Positions 53,765 through 63,188 of a stretch of 64,000 nucleotides of DNA are shown piece by piece (the first letter of the stretch is position 1; every line of letters starts with the position of its first letter). The notes below the pieces were generated by a model. It worked only from the letters and a program-made list of their open reading frames with translations. It searched no databases and was not told where the DNA came from. A program made the translations under genes and the position numbers. This stretch comes from AAA164-E04 sp964342825. Its GTDB lineage: Bacteria > Verrucomicrobiota > Verrucomicrobiia > Limisphaerales > AAA164-E04. The stretch spans positions 1 through 64,000 of the forward strand of contig CAYFHO010000006.1 in NCBI GenBank assembly GCA_964342825.1. Reading direction: 5' to 3'.

Positions 53765-54286
53765 ATGGAATCAACAGACACTCCCCTTTTGGTCGCTCAA
53801 AACGATGACGTTGTTTGCATCAAAGTCAGAGGCCGGGCCACGGTAAAGACCAGCGTCCCCTTCAAGACATTGATGGAAGAACGCAGGGCAAAAGGAATCA
53901 TCCATTTCATACTTTCTCTCGATGAATGCCTGGTGATGGACAGTACTTTCCTGGGCGTATTGGCCAATCAGGCATTTGAACTTGTGGAAGACGGCGATCC
54001 CAAAGGCAGTATCCAACTGCTCAATCCAAATGAACGCTTGTTGGGTCTGTTGGACAATCTGGGTGTACTGGAATTATTTCATGTGGTAAATCAGGAGCCT
54101 CATGCTGAATCCGGATCTTTTGAAGCCGTTCAAGATTCACTGGATAGCGGTAGCAAAACCGAGATGACAGAAACCAGCCTGAATGCACATCGGGCATTGA
54201 TAGCCCTGAATCCCGCCAATGCCGACAAGTTCAAGGACGTGACCCGATTTCTTGAGGACGAACTCAACCGACAGAAAGACAAATAA
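53765..54286 (+). CDS. STAS domain protein (anti-sigma factor antagonist-like)
   Basis: The 173-aa protein has a STAS domain at about residues 8-110: VCIKVRGRATV, then FILSLDECLVMDSTFLGVLA, where the Ser in MDSTFLG matches the residue phosphorylated in SpoIIAA-type proteins, and GSIQLLNPNERLLGLLDNLGV. The C-terminal 60 residues are polar and helical. Such proteins take part in partner-switching signalling. No anti-sigma kinase is adjacent. It probably belongs to the DUF151-holA operon. Confidence 0.85.
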   Translation: MESTDTPLLVAQNDDVVCIKVRGRATVKTSVPFKTLMEERRAKGIIHFILSLDECLVMDSTFLGVLANQAFELVEDGDPKGSIQLLNPNERLLGLLDNLGVLELFHVVNQEPHAESGSFEAVQDSLDSGSKTEMTETSLNAHRALIALNPANADKFKDVTRFLEDELNRQKDK

Positions 54287-54387
54287 TTTACAATACAGAT
54301 ACCGTGGTTCTCAGGGCTGATTTCCCCCTGCCCCGGAAGTCCTTTTGCGAAATCAATCCTACTCGTCAGACGGATTTCTACTGGCGC

Positions 54388-55920
54388 TTATGAGGTGGTA
54401 ATCTTTCGATGGTTTTTGAAAACGCCTTTCAGGGAATTCGCGGCTTTGTCTTGCAGCTCTTGAAGTTCCTGATAAATCTTCACATTCGCTTCATTCGGCT
54501 GCGCCGTCTCACGATTGGCAATTTTAACGAATCGGTCGGTAATCGATTCAATACTGACATCCTCACCCTGCTGCCGGCGCCAAGACCACAAAGCCTGTAA
54601 AGCAGCTCCATAGGCGGCTCCCTCTGCAACTTTCAGAGTGACGACCTCCGCATTAAAAACATCCGCCATGATTTGACGCCATACTTTGGATTTGGCTCCT
54701 CCTCCTGTAGCTCTGATCTGGGTCGGTTGAAGCCCCAATTTGCGGAGTCGATTCAATCCGTAATTCATTCCCAAAGTCACCCCTTCCATCGCGGCACGAG
54801 CACGATGACCTGCAGAGGTGGTTTGCCCGCGATATCCGATCCATACCCCCGTCCCATCGGGTAGATTCGGCGTACGTTCTCCTTCCAAGTAAGGAAGCAA
54901 CAGAAGCCCATCGGAACCTGGAGGGACTTTTGAAACAGCCCTGGAGAACTGGTCATGACTCCAGCCTAGCTCGGATCTGACAAGTTCCGTAGCTACTGTG
55001 ACATTCATGGTACAAAGTAGAGGCAACCAGCGATTGGTCGAATCACAGAATGCAGCGATTTCTCCCTTAGGGTCCACCAGGGGTTTTTGGGAGCATGCAT
55101 AAATGGTTCCACTCGTTCCAAAGCTGGCCGTGACCACCCCGTTGCTTGTGTTTCCTGTCCCAATGGCTCCCATCATGTTATCCCCCCCACCTGCACTCAC
55201 CATGACGTCACCACTCAGACCAAGAGATGCTGCCACGGAATCCTGAAGCATTCCAACAGGCTGATCACTTGAAATCAATTCGGGCAGCATTCCCTGGACT
55301 TGCCCATCGATGGCGGCCATGGCCTTGTCGGACCAAATGCGTTTGCGGACATTCAACAACGCTGTTCCGCTGGCGTCTCCAAATTCCATGACAGCTCTTC
55401 CGGTCAACCAGAAGTTCAAATAATCATGAGGAAGAAGGATCGTCTTGAGCCGTTTGAAATTCTTGGGTTCATTTTTCTTCAGCCAAAGGATTTTTGGGGC
55501 GGTGAAACCCGGAAGAATGGCATTTCCCACTTCTTTGATACTGGCACGACTGCCACCCAATGATTGGGTGATCTCTTCGCATTCTTCGGTGGTGGTCGTA
55601 TCACACCAAAGTTTTGCCGGACGTATCACTTCACCGGTTTTATCCATCGGAACAAAACCATGCTGCTGCCCGCTGACACCAATAGCTTTAACTTCGTCTT
55701 TGGAAGCCTTGGCCTGTTTGAGAGCTTTGCGTATGGAATTTTCAGTAGCTTCCCGCCAGGTATGAGGATGCTGTTCCTTGGCTCCTGCAGGCAACCCCTC
55801 AATCAATCCATAAGATTGAGAAGCTTCAGAGAGCACCTTCCCGTTGCGACCGTCAACCACTAGTACTTTGGTGGACTGTGTACCGCTATCAATGCCAATG
55901 AATAAAAGACGTTTTGCCAT
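54388..55920 (-). CDS. xylB: Xylulokinase
   Basis: The 510-aa FGGY kinase phosphorylates D-xylulose to xylulose 5-phosphate. Marks are FIGIDSGTQSTKVLVVD (phosphate 1), GVSGQQHGFV, DYLNFWLTG, GDASGTALLN, SAGGGDNMMGA and RATGGGAKSKVWRQIMADVF. The length is normal for XylB. No xylose isomerase (xylA) or transporter is next to it, so the exact pentulose or polyol substrate is likely but not certain. Confidence 0.92.
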   Translation of the reverse strand: MAKRLLFIGIDSGTQSTKVLVVDGRNGKVLSEASQSYGLIEGLPAGAKEQHPHTWREATENSIRKALKQAKASKDEVKAIGVSGQQHGFVPMDKTGEVIRPAKLWCDTTTTEECEEITQSLGGSRASIKEVGNAILPGFTAPKILWLKKNEPKNFKRLKTILLPHDYLNFWLTGRAVMEFGDASGTALLNVRKRIWSDKAMAAIDGQVQGMLPELISSDQPVGMLQDSVAASLGLSGDVMVSAGGGDNMMGAIGTGNTSNGVVTASFGTSGTIYACSQKPLVDPKGEIAAFCDSTNRWLPLLCTMNVTVATELVRSELGWSHDQFSRAVSKVPPGSDGLLLLPYLEGERTPNLPDGTGVWIGYRGQTTSAGHRARAAMEGVTLGMNYGLNRLRKLGLQPTQIRATGGGAKSKVWRQIMADVFNAEVVTLKVAEGAAYGAALQALWSWRRQQGEDVSIESITDRFVKIANRETAQPNEANVKIYQELQELQDKAANSLKGVFKNHRKITTS

Positions 55921-56056
55921 GCCCGGAGCGTAACATTAAACGAAAACCATCCGCAACAAGCATCGGCGGATTAAATACCCGCAGGCTCAACTCATAGTGG
56001 TGATGGATACCAATGAAATCGCCCCCAGTACCAGACGGCCTTACCTGCAATTAGAA

Positions 56057-57079
56057 TTATGCGACGACAGTTCCTTCCAGGAATTCATCCCCACGATTAC
56101 CTCTGAGAATGTTTTCAGTCGTAACCCGTGAGATTTCGCTCAATGCTTCTCTGGTAAGAAACGCCTGATGCGATGTCATGAGGACGTTCGGAAAGGTCAT
56201 CAGTCGACAAAGCTCTTCATCTTGCAACACCTGACCCGACAAATCCTCAAAGAAAACACCTTCCTCCTCTTCATACACATCCAAAGCGACTCCACCCAAA
56301 TGCCCACTCTTGAGTGATTCAATCAAAGCGGTGGTATCGATGAGTTTCCCTCTGCTGGTATTGATCAGGAAGGCACCTTGTTTGACTCTGGAAAAAGTCG
56401 TTGAATTGAAGAAGTGAAGGGTATCGTGTGTCAACGGCATATGAAGAGAGATGATGTCACTTTGACTCAATAACTCATCCTGGCCGACGTACTGAAGCGA
56501 GTGTTCCCTCGCCCACTCGTGTTGAGGGTAAGGATCGAACGCTAATACCGTGGCTCCGAATCCCCTGAAAATTTGAGCCACCAGTTTTCCAATTTTGCCG
56601 GTTCCGACGATACCCACGGTCTTGCCGAACACATCGAATCCAATGAGACCATTCAACGAAAAATTCTGTTCTCTGACCCGATAATGCGCCCGGTGGATGT
56701 GGCGGTTCAAGGTCAGCAAAAGGGCAACTGTGTGTTCTGCAACCGCGTGAGGTGAATAGGCAGGCACGCGTGTGACCTGAATTCCGAAATCTTTGGCTGA
56801 ATCAAGATCCACGTTGTTAAACCCTGCACAGCGAAGGGCAATATGCTTCACCCCGTTTTCATGAAGCAATTCAAGGCACTCCTTGTCCACCCGATCATTG
56901 ACAAAGATGCAAACAACGGAATGCCCCGCAACTGTCCCTGCGGTTTGTTTGGACAATCGAAAGTCAAAAAAGGTCCATTCCATCGAATCGCTGGCTTGGG
57001 CATTTTTAAAATACTGACGATCGTAGGGTTTCGTATCGTAGACAGCGACAGGTATTTTGTTGGGATGTTTGATGTTCAT
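56057..57079 (-). CDS. ldhA: D-lactate dehydrogenase-like 2-hydroxyacid dehydrogenase
   Basis: The roughly 340-aa NAD enzyme has GIVGTGKIGKLVAQIF (dinucleotide binding) and the catalytic residues Arg (INTSRGKLID), Glu (DVYEEEEGVFFED) and His (MTSHQAFLT). The VFFED and TSHQAFLT segments are typical of the fermentative D-lactate dehydrogenase (LdhA) group rather than glycerate or formate dehydrogenases. It reduces pyruvate to D-lactate. Starts at 57103 and 57094 are also possible; 57079 matches the family length best. It lies about 100 nt after the P-type ATPase gene. Confidence 0.85.
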   Translation of the reverse strand: MNIKHPNKIPVAVYDTKPYDRQYFKNAQASDSMEWTFFDFRLSKQTAGTVAGHSVVCIFVNDRVDKECLELLHENGVKHIALRCAGFNNVDLDSAKDFGIQVTRVPAYSPHAVAEHTVALLLTLNRHIHRAHYRVREQNFSLNGLIGFDVFGKTVGIVGTGKIGKLVAQIFRGFGATVLAFDPYPQHEWAREHSLQYVGQDELLSQSDIISLHMPLTHDTLHFFNSTTFSRVKQGAFLINTSRGKLIDTTALIESLKSGHLGGVALDVYEEEEGVFFEDLSGQVLQDEELCRLMTFPNVLMTSHQAFLTREALSEISRVTTENILRGNRGDEFLEGTVVA

Positions 57080-57183
57080 GACAAGTATGTCCATCTTCCT
57101 CATTGTAGGAACAAGAAAGGTGCAAAAATACAGACTTTTAATTCATCATCAACAATGTTGAAAATCAGGTTTCAGAACGAGTT

Positions 57184-59916
57184 TCAAGACATCTTCCCTA
57201 TCTTGTTTGAACTGAATCGAATCCATTTTTCAATCCCCACGATGGTGTAAATCATAAAGCTGAAAGCAAGAATCCAAGCCCATTCCTTGAGCCCCAGAGG
57301 AGCACTTTGAAACATCTTGTTCATGAAAGGAGCGTAAACATAGAGGACCTGCAGCAGTGCCATGGTAAGCACTCCGCCGATCAACCAAAGGTTGCTGAAC
57401 AGGCCTATGGCAAACATGGATCGGGTCAAAGAACGGCAATTGAACAAATAAAACATTTCACCGAAAACAAATACATTCACCGACACCGTGCGTGCGACTT
57501 CCAGGCTACCTCCTTGTTGCAAAACCATTTTGAAAAGAGCAAACGACCCAAAGAGCAGGAGGAACCCAACCAATAGCACCCTCATCACAACAGGCTTGGT
57601 GAGAATGGATACCTTTGGATCTCGGGGTTGTCGCTGCATGATCCCCGATTCCTTGGGCTCGAAGGCCAGCATCAAGCCCAGTAGGACCGCAGTGGACATG
57701 TTGATCCACAAAATCTGAACGGGTAGAATGGGCAAGGCAACACCGGCAAATATCGCAGCCATGATGACGAGTCCTTCCCCTAAATTGGTAGGCAGCGTCC
57801 AAACAATGAACTTGATGAGATTATCAAAAACCCCCCGCCCTTCCTCGACCGCCGACTCAATGGAAGAAAAGTTGTCGTCTGTCAACACCATGTCGGCCGC
57901 TTCCCTGGACACCTCTGTCCCGGTAATTCCCATGGCGATCCCAATGTCTGCACGGCGTAAGGCCGGAGCATCGTTCACACCATCTCCGGTCATGGCAACA
58001 ACATGGCCTTGGGACTGCAAAGCCTCGACAATCCGAAGTTTCTGTTCGGGGGCGACCCGCGCAAATACAGAATTGTTTTTGACCGCTTGAATCAGCTCTT
58101 CTCCGTCCAGTGAAGCCAGATCTTTACCCTGGATGGCACTTAAGATTTGCCCTTCCTGATGAACGCCAAATTGATCCAGCCCAATCTGTTCAGCTATGGC
58201 TTTGGCTGTGCCTATGTGGTCGCCGGTGATCATTTTCACATCGATTCCGGCTGCGTGGCAGTTACGAACCGATGTGACGGCTTCAGGCCGAGGCGGGTCA
58301 ATCATCGCCTGCAAACCGAGAAAGGTTAAGTTTCGGGTAATGTCGTCGTGGGTGATACTCCGCGCATCACTTCCCATTTCCAACCGGGCAAATGCCAGGA
58401 CACGCAATCCTTTGGCCGCAAGCTGCTCAACCAGCGCATGGATCTTTTCCTTGTCGAAACTGGAGATTTCTCCAAGAGGGTTCACGGACTGATTGCAGCG
58501 CGATAGAATACTCTCCGCCGATCCTTTCACATAGACGACACATTCATTGGAAGGTGTCTTGTGCAACGTCGCCATGTATTGATACTCCGACTCGAATGGA
58601 ATGGAATCGATCCTGGGAAATTCTTTTACTGTTTTATCCATTTCCTGCCCCGCCTTTTTGGCAGATACCAATAAGGCGCCTTCCGTGGGATCCCCTTCCA
58701 CAGACCAAACATCCTCCTCACACAGTAAATTGGAATCGTTACACAGCAATCCCGCTCGCAGGATTTCGTCCAATGCAGGAGAGCGTCCGTCTTCTTCCGG
58801 TTTCTCTGCATGACGAATGTGGCCTTCGGGTTGGTAACCGATACCAGAAACGGTGAAGTGAGTTCCTCCTGCATAAATCTCCTGAACCGTCATTTGGTTC
58901 TGCGTCAAGGTACCTGTCTTATCTGAACAAATGATGGTCGTACTTCCCAGGGTTTCGACGGCAGGCAATTTCCTGATAATGGCATTGCGTTTCGACATGC
59001 GAGTGACTCCGATCGCAAGTGTAATGGTAACCGCCGCGGGCAGTCCTTCCGGTATGGCCCCCACCGACAAAGCGACCGCAGCCATGAACATTTCGATCCA
59101 TGGTTGGCCCCTCAATGCTCCAACCAAAAAAGTCAGTAAAGCCATACCAAGGATGATATAGACAAGGGTATGACTGAATTGAGCAATCTTCCTGGTCAAT
59201 GGAGTCTCCAGCACTTCTGCTGCGTTGATCAACTGCGAGATGCGACCTATTTCAGTATCATTTCCGGTCGCGACAACGACCCCTTTACCAGTCCCGAAAG
59301 TCACCAATGTGCTTGAAAACGCCAAATTTTTTCGGTCTGCCAAAACGATGTCCTGGTCGATGGTATCAGATGTTTTCTCTACGGGTAATGATTCACCCGT
59401 GAGCATGGATTCATCAATTTGAAGCTCGCGGTTATGAAACAATCTAAGGTCCGCAGGAACCTTGCTCCCGGAGATCAATACAACGATGTCACCAGGTACC
59501 AATTCCGAAGCTGGGATCACTTTCTTCACACCGTCACGAATCACTGTAGCCTCGCTGGACATCGTGCGAGACAAAGCGTCGATGGCTTTAAGAGCCTTGG
59601 ATTCCTGAATGAAACCGATGCAGGCATTGACCAGAACCACCGAAAAAATCACAATAGCATCCACCCATTCCTGTAGCAGCAAGGTCGTGATGCCCGCGAT
59701 GAGAAGGATGTAAACGAGTGGCTGATGGCATTGAAGTAAAAACCTTTTGACAGGCCCCACTTCCTCTCGAGCAGTCAGTGCATTGGGCCCAAATCGCTCT
59801 TGACGATCCGCAGTTTCTTTAGAAGTCAGTCCCTTTTCAAATGAACTGTCCAGAAGTGAACCCACTTCCTGGCTGGGCATGCTGTGCCAATGTTTTCTGA
59901 GCAATGTCTGCATCAC
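57184..59916 (-). CDS. P-type Ca2+-transporting ATPase (P2A/PMR1-like)
   Basis: The 910-aa cation pump has an N-terminal cation-ATPase domain, MLTGESLPVEK (A domain), IPEGLPAAVTITLA in the fourth membrane helix (the PEGL of Ca2+ pumps), the phosphorylated Asp in CSDKTGTLTQNQMTV, MTGDGVNDAPALRRADIGIAMG (hinge), and a C-terminal six-helix block with LPVQILWINM. It most likely exports Ca2+ (or Mn2+) across the cytoplasmic membrane. The long AT-rich region upstream should hold its promoter. Confidence 0.92.
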   Translation of the reverse strand: MMQTLLRKHWHSMPSQEVGSLLDSSFEKGLTSKETADRQERFGPNALTAREEVGPVKRFLLQCHQPLVYILLIAGITTLLLQEWVDAIVIFSVVLVNACIGFIQESKALKAIDALSRTMSSEATVIRDGVKKVIPASELVPGDIVVLISGSKVPADLRLFHNRELQIDESMLTGESLPVEKTSDTIDQDIVLADRKNLAFSSTLVTFGTGKGVVVATGNDTEIGRISQLINAAEVLETPLTRKIAQFSHTLVYIILGMALLTFLVGALRGQPWIEMFMAAVALSVGAIPEGLPAAVTITLAIGVTRMSKRNAIIRKLPAVETLGSTTIICSDKTGTLTQNQMTVQEIYAGGTHFTVSGIGYQPEGHIRHAEKPEEDGRSPALDEILRAGLLCNDSNLLCEEDVWSVEGDPTEGALLVSAKKAGQEMDKTVKEFPRIDSIPFESEYQYMATLHKTPSNECVVYVKGSAESILSRCNQSVNPLGEISSFDKEKIHALVEQLAAKGLRVLAFARLEMGSDARSITHDDITRNLTFLGLQAMIDPPRPEAVTSVRNCHAAGIDVKMITGDHIGTAKAIAEQIGLDQFGVHQEGQILSAIQGKDLASLDGEELIQAVKNNSVFARVAPEQKLRIVEALQSQGHVVAMTGDGVNDAPALRRADIGIAMGITGTEVSREAADMVLTDDNFSSIESAVEEGRGVFDNLIKFIVWTLPTNLGEGLVIMAAIFAGVALPILPVQILWINMSTAVLLGLMLAFEPKESGIMQRQPRDPKVSILTKPVVMRVLLVGFLLLFGSFALFKMVLQQGGSLEVARTVSVNVFVFGEMFYLFNCRSLTRSMFAIGLFSNLWLIGGVLTMALLQVLYVYAPFMNKMFQSAPLGLKEWAWILAFSFMIYTIVGIEKWIRFSSNKIGKMS

Positions 59917-60241
59917 GGACTCTTTCGATCAATGGTTTCTAGGAGATTACAGTCGAACATCGACTTGACTTAAATAATATCAACCCGGACCGTTTCATTA
60001 GCAATATCAATTACCTGAAGGTAAATTTAAGATAAACCTAAGGATCGAAAATAGGAGAAAATTGAATTTGGTAAAATTCTGCAATATCAATGTTCAAATC
60101 AAAAATAATACATGACTAATAACACAACGAATACCCTGTTGGCAGATACATCCTAAGATCGCTTCACTCTTTGTGCTGCATTCTGCAAAACAGACCATTG
60201 TTTAATTGGAATTAGCCACCAAGATTAGTAAAGAATCAGAT
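59917..60241. other. AT-rich intergenic region
   Basis: No gene is supported. An 11-bp direct repeat GCAATATCAAT occurs at 60001-60011 and 60081-60091. It lies between the starts of the ATPase gene and the end of the heme operon, and no clear promoter hexamers are apparent. Confidence 0.4.
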
Positions 60242-60592
60242 TTAGACTCTGAACATTTGAAGAATCAGATAGCAAATAAGCAAACCAAATACAATTGAGT
60301 TCTGCGAAGGCTCGCCGCTACGAATGGATGCAAATGCAAACACGGCACTAATACTCGCTAAGGCTAGGCCAACAGAGGTAATGATTTCGCCGCGACGCGA
60401 AAAACTGCCCCCCTTCTTTTTGGCTGCAAGCCGATCAGACTCCGACAGTAAGACAGAGTGAGATCTAATTTGCACACCCTGCCTGATTTGAGTCCAACCC
60501 AGAAAATGCAGAATGATAGCTAAGAGAACCAAGACAAATGAGATAAAATACAAATTTCCTGCCATCTTGGTGGTAGCTGCGATTCTCTTCAT
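60242..60592 (-). CDS. Small membrane protein of unknown function
   Basis: The 116-aa protein has three hydrophobic segments (about 11-31, 68-87 and 97-115) separated by a basic, Ser-rich loop (RLAAKKKGGSFSRRGE). Its ATG shares a base with the crcB stop codon (TGATG), so it is coupled to crcB. The upstream ORF extension would overlap crcB and is not used. No family is recognised. Confidence 0.65.
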   Translation of the reverse strand: MKRIAATTKMAGNLYFISFVLVLLAIILHFLGWTQIRQGVQIRSHSVLLSESDRLAAKKKGGSFSRRGEIITSVGLALASISAVFAFASIRSGEPSQNSIVFGLLICYLILQMFRV

Positions 60593-60993
60593 CACCGCAA
60601 GACCAGTTTTGAGGCCAGGCCTGTACCTGCCCAGACGCATATCAGACAGGAGGCAACCGAGAGCATGACATTTGCGAATGCCAGTCCTGTGCTTCCTTGC
60701 TGAATCAATTGAAGGGTTTGCAGACTGAATGAAGAAAAGGTGGTAAAACCTCCCAGCAGCCCGACGATTAAAAAGCGTTGTGCATTCGGATGACTCATCC
60801 AATGGCCTTCATTTCCAGACAGGGAAGCCAGGCAACCAATCACAAAGGAACCCACCACATTCACGGTCCAAGTCCCCCAGGGAAAATCATTGGGAAAAAG
60901 ATGCTGAATCCAAAGTGAAACACCATACCGCCCCATCCCACCAATCGCACTTCCCAATCCCACCCAGAATAATGCTGTCACTGAAGAGGACAT
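60592..60993 (-). CDS. crcB: Fluoride channel CrcB/Fluc
   Basis: The 133-aa protein has the four-helix Fluc pattern: GSAIGGMGRYGVS, then GTWTVNVVGSFVIG, and GLLGGFTTFSSFSLQ, which carries the fluoride-lining Phe and Thr residues. It lets fluoride leave the cell as a dual-topology dimer. The gene follows hemC after 21 nt. It has no fluoride riboswitch of its own, since the leader is too short, so it depends on the heme operon promoter. Confidence 0.95.
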   Translation of the reverse strand: MSSSVTALFWVGLGSAIGGMGRYGVSLWIQHLFPNDFPWGTWTVNVVGSFVIGCLASLSGNEGHWMSHPNAQRFLIVGLLGGFTTFSSFSLQTLQLIQQGSTGLAFANVMLSVASCLICVWAGTGLASKLVLR

Positions 60994-61014
60994 GGTTTGC
61001 AGAACAGGGCAGAA

Positions 61015-61992
61015 TCAAGGTTTGAGCGCTTCAGCCAATTGAATACCCAGATTTTCAGATTCCAGGGCTTTGCCTTCCAACTCAGCATCATGGCATTGCC
61101 CCCCATGGAAGGCTCTTCCTTTGAGGATCAGATGGTCCTGATTCAGGAAGCCATAAGCAGCATATGGAGTTTGGCAACCTCCACCCATGTGCTTCAGAAA
61201 CGCACGTTCGGCAATGGCAGCCGTGGTCGAAGGAGTGTGGGAAAGTGCTTCAACAATGGGTTTCAAGTCCGGGTCATTGGACCGTATTTCAATCCCCAGA
61301 CACCCCTGCCCCACACAGGGCAACATTTGATCCACGTCAATTACCATGGCATAAAGGCCTTCCGGGGCATCGGGACCTGTCAATTGACCGTTGTTTTCAA
61401 TCTGATACCCAAGACGATTCAATCCGGCTCGAGCCAATACGGTTGCATCCAATTCGGGGTTGTCTGCCAATTTGCGCAACCTTGTGGGCACATTTCCGCG
61501 CATGGGAACTACCTTTAAATCGGAGTTCCATTGTTTTAGTTGAACTTGGCGGCGAGGGCTGTTGGTGGCAACGCAGGCTTTGGGTTTTAACAGTTGACTG
61601 GGGTTTTGTATCGCCTGAGATTTGGGGGCTTTCTTGAAAATCAGCACTTCACGAACATCTTCGCGTTCGGTAATCGCCCCCAGTTCGAGCCCCTCTGGAA
61701 GTTCTGTTGGAAGGTCTTTCAGACTGTGTACCGCAAGATCCGCTTCTGCACTGAGCAAAGCGGTTTCCAGTTCTTTGGTGAAAAGACCCTTCGGCAAGGT
61801 GGGAGCATTGGCCTCGGCTTCCGTTGCTTTTTGCAAGTGATCGCCGGTGGTCTTCATGATCTTGAGTTCAAAGACAAAGTCAGGAAACAATCTCTGACAC
61901 TCGGATTGAATATACCTTGATTGGACAAGTGCCAGAGCACTCCCACGAGTCGCAATGTGAAATACCTTTCGTTTTTCGGAATCCGAACCCAT
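61015..61992 (-). CDS. hemC: Hydroxymethylbilane synthase (porphobilinogen deaminase)
   Basis: HemC joins four porphobilinogen molecules to hydroxymethylbilane. The 325-aa protein has IATRGSALALVQ at the start, SLKDLPTELPEGLELGA (catalytic Asp region), ATNSPRRQVQL, and GGGCQTPYAAY with the Cys that binds the dipyrromethane cofactor. It lies 58 nt after hemA on the same strand. Confidence 0.95.
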   Translation of the reverse strand: MGSDSEKRKVFHIATRGSALALVQSRYIQSECQRLFPDFVFELKIMKTTGDHLQKATEAEANAPTLPKGLFTKELETALLSAEADLAVHSLKDLPTELPEGLELGAITEREDVREVLIFKKAPKSQAIQNPSQLLKPKACVATNSPRRQVQLKQWNSDLKVVPMRGNVPTRLRKLADNPELDATVLARAGLNRLGYQIENNGQLTGPDAPEGLYAMVIDVDQMLPCVGQGCLGIEIRSNDPDLKPIVEALSHTPSTTAAIAERAFLKHMGGGCQTPYAAYGFLNQDHLILKGRAFHGGQCHDAELEGKALESENLGIQLAEALKP

Positions 61993-62050
61993 GATTTTTT
62001 AGATAAAGTATTTAGTCAATCTGATGCTCCAATACATGAACCACACAGGC

Positions 62051-63121
62051 TCACGCTTCCTTTCGGTCTCCTTCAAAAACCGATGAGTCACTGTTAAAAT
62101 CCCCTACCGGATTCAAAGACTCCAATGTCTCAGCAGCTTTGGATTTAATGAAGGATTCGCAACTGGAAATCTCCTTTTGTCGTTGAGAGAGGTAATCCTG
62201 GGCAATCGACTGCAGGTGGTCAATGTTATAGACATACACATTCTCAATTTCATTGATTTCTGGGTCGATGTCCCTTGGAACTGCAATGTCGATTAATAAG
62301 AGAGGACGAGACTGCCGCGGTCGAACCAGTCGTTCCACCCTGGCCCTGTCCAGGACATAAGTGGGGGCGGAGGTGCTGCTGATGACAATGTCCAAATCTG
62401 TAAATTCAGCTTCCCACTCCTGAAAACGCACCGCTCGCCCCTTCAGGTTTTCAGCCAGAGCCAGAGCACGGTCATGCGAGCGATTGGTCACGGCCACTTC
62501 GGAGGCACCCCGAGACAATAGGGATCTTGCGGTTTTCTCACTGGTGTCCCCTGCCCCAATCACCATGACTCGGCGCCCCTTGAGTCCGTCAAAAATTTTG
62601 TCCGCCAATTCAACGGCCACTGATCCTACCGAGGTACTGCCACGCTGAATACCTGTGTTGGACCGAATATGTTTGGAAACGTAAAAGGCTTTTTGAAATA
62701 TCTTATTCAATTGGCGACCCGTGGACTTCATGGACTGCGCGGAATGATAGGCCTTTTTGAGTTGTCCAAGGATTTCAGTCTCCCCCAGGACAAGGGAATC
62801 GAGTCCACTTGCTACCCGATATAAATGTTCAACACTCAATGGATCTGCAAAGCCATAAATCTCCTCATCCACCTGACCGTCATATTTCCTGTTTTTGATC
62901 AGGAATTGCTTCAACGCATGGAGTGCTTCCGTTGCGGGAAGTCGGGTCGCAGCGTAAAGTTCAACACGGTTGCAGGTCGAAAGCAGAACACTCTCCTGTA
63001 CCAGCCCGCATTCCGTCAATTGACGCAAGGTCTCGTCCAACTCTGATTCCGCAAACGAGAATCGTTCACGAAATTCCACGGATGAGGAGTGATGACTGAT
63101 TCCTACGACAACGACAGCCAT
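62051..63121 (-). CDS. hemA: Glutamyl-tRNA reductase (short form)
   Basis: HemA reduces glutamyl-tRNA to glutamate-1-semialdehyde, the first step of C5-pathway heme synthesis. The 356-aa protein has the catalytic Cys50 in LSTCNRVELYA, VSGLDSLVLGETEILGQ, and the NADPH-binding RVMVIGAGDTSEKTARSLLSRGA. It ends soon after the spinal helix (FIKSKAAETLES), about 60 residues short of the E. coli form, so it lacks the dimerisation domain. It is preceded by a ccsA/hemX-like gene and followed by hemC, a common arrangement. Confidence 0.93.
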   Translation of the reverse strand: MAVVVVGISHHSSSVEFRERFSFAESELDETLRQLTECGLVQESVLLSTCNRVELYAATRLPATEALHALKQFLIKNRKYDGQVDEEIYGFADPLSVEHLYRVASGLDSLVLGETEILGQLKKAYHSAQSMKSTGRQLNKIFQKAFYVSKHIRSNTGIQRGSTSVGSVAVELADKIFDGLKGRRVMVIGAGDTSEKTARSLLSRGASEVAVTNRSHDRALALAENLKGRAVRFQEWEAEFTDLDIVISSTSAPTYVLDRARVERLVRPRQSRPLLLIDIAVPRDIDPEINEIENVYVYNIDHLQSIAQDYLSQRQKEISSCESFIKSKAAETLESLNPVGDFNSDSSVFEGDRKEA

Positions 63122-63188
63122 TAGACATTACCCTCCTCTCCAGGATCTACAAAGGCTCTCAGGTCCATATGCTGGGCTCCATTTCTCA

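Noticed and set aside
60001..60091. Direct repeat GCAATATCAAT, two copies 80 bp apart
   Set aside because: It is only 11 bp in AT-rich DNA; not enough to call an operator or an origin repeat.
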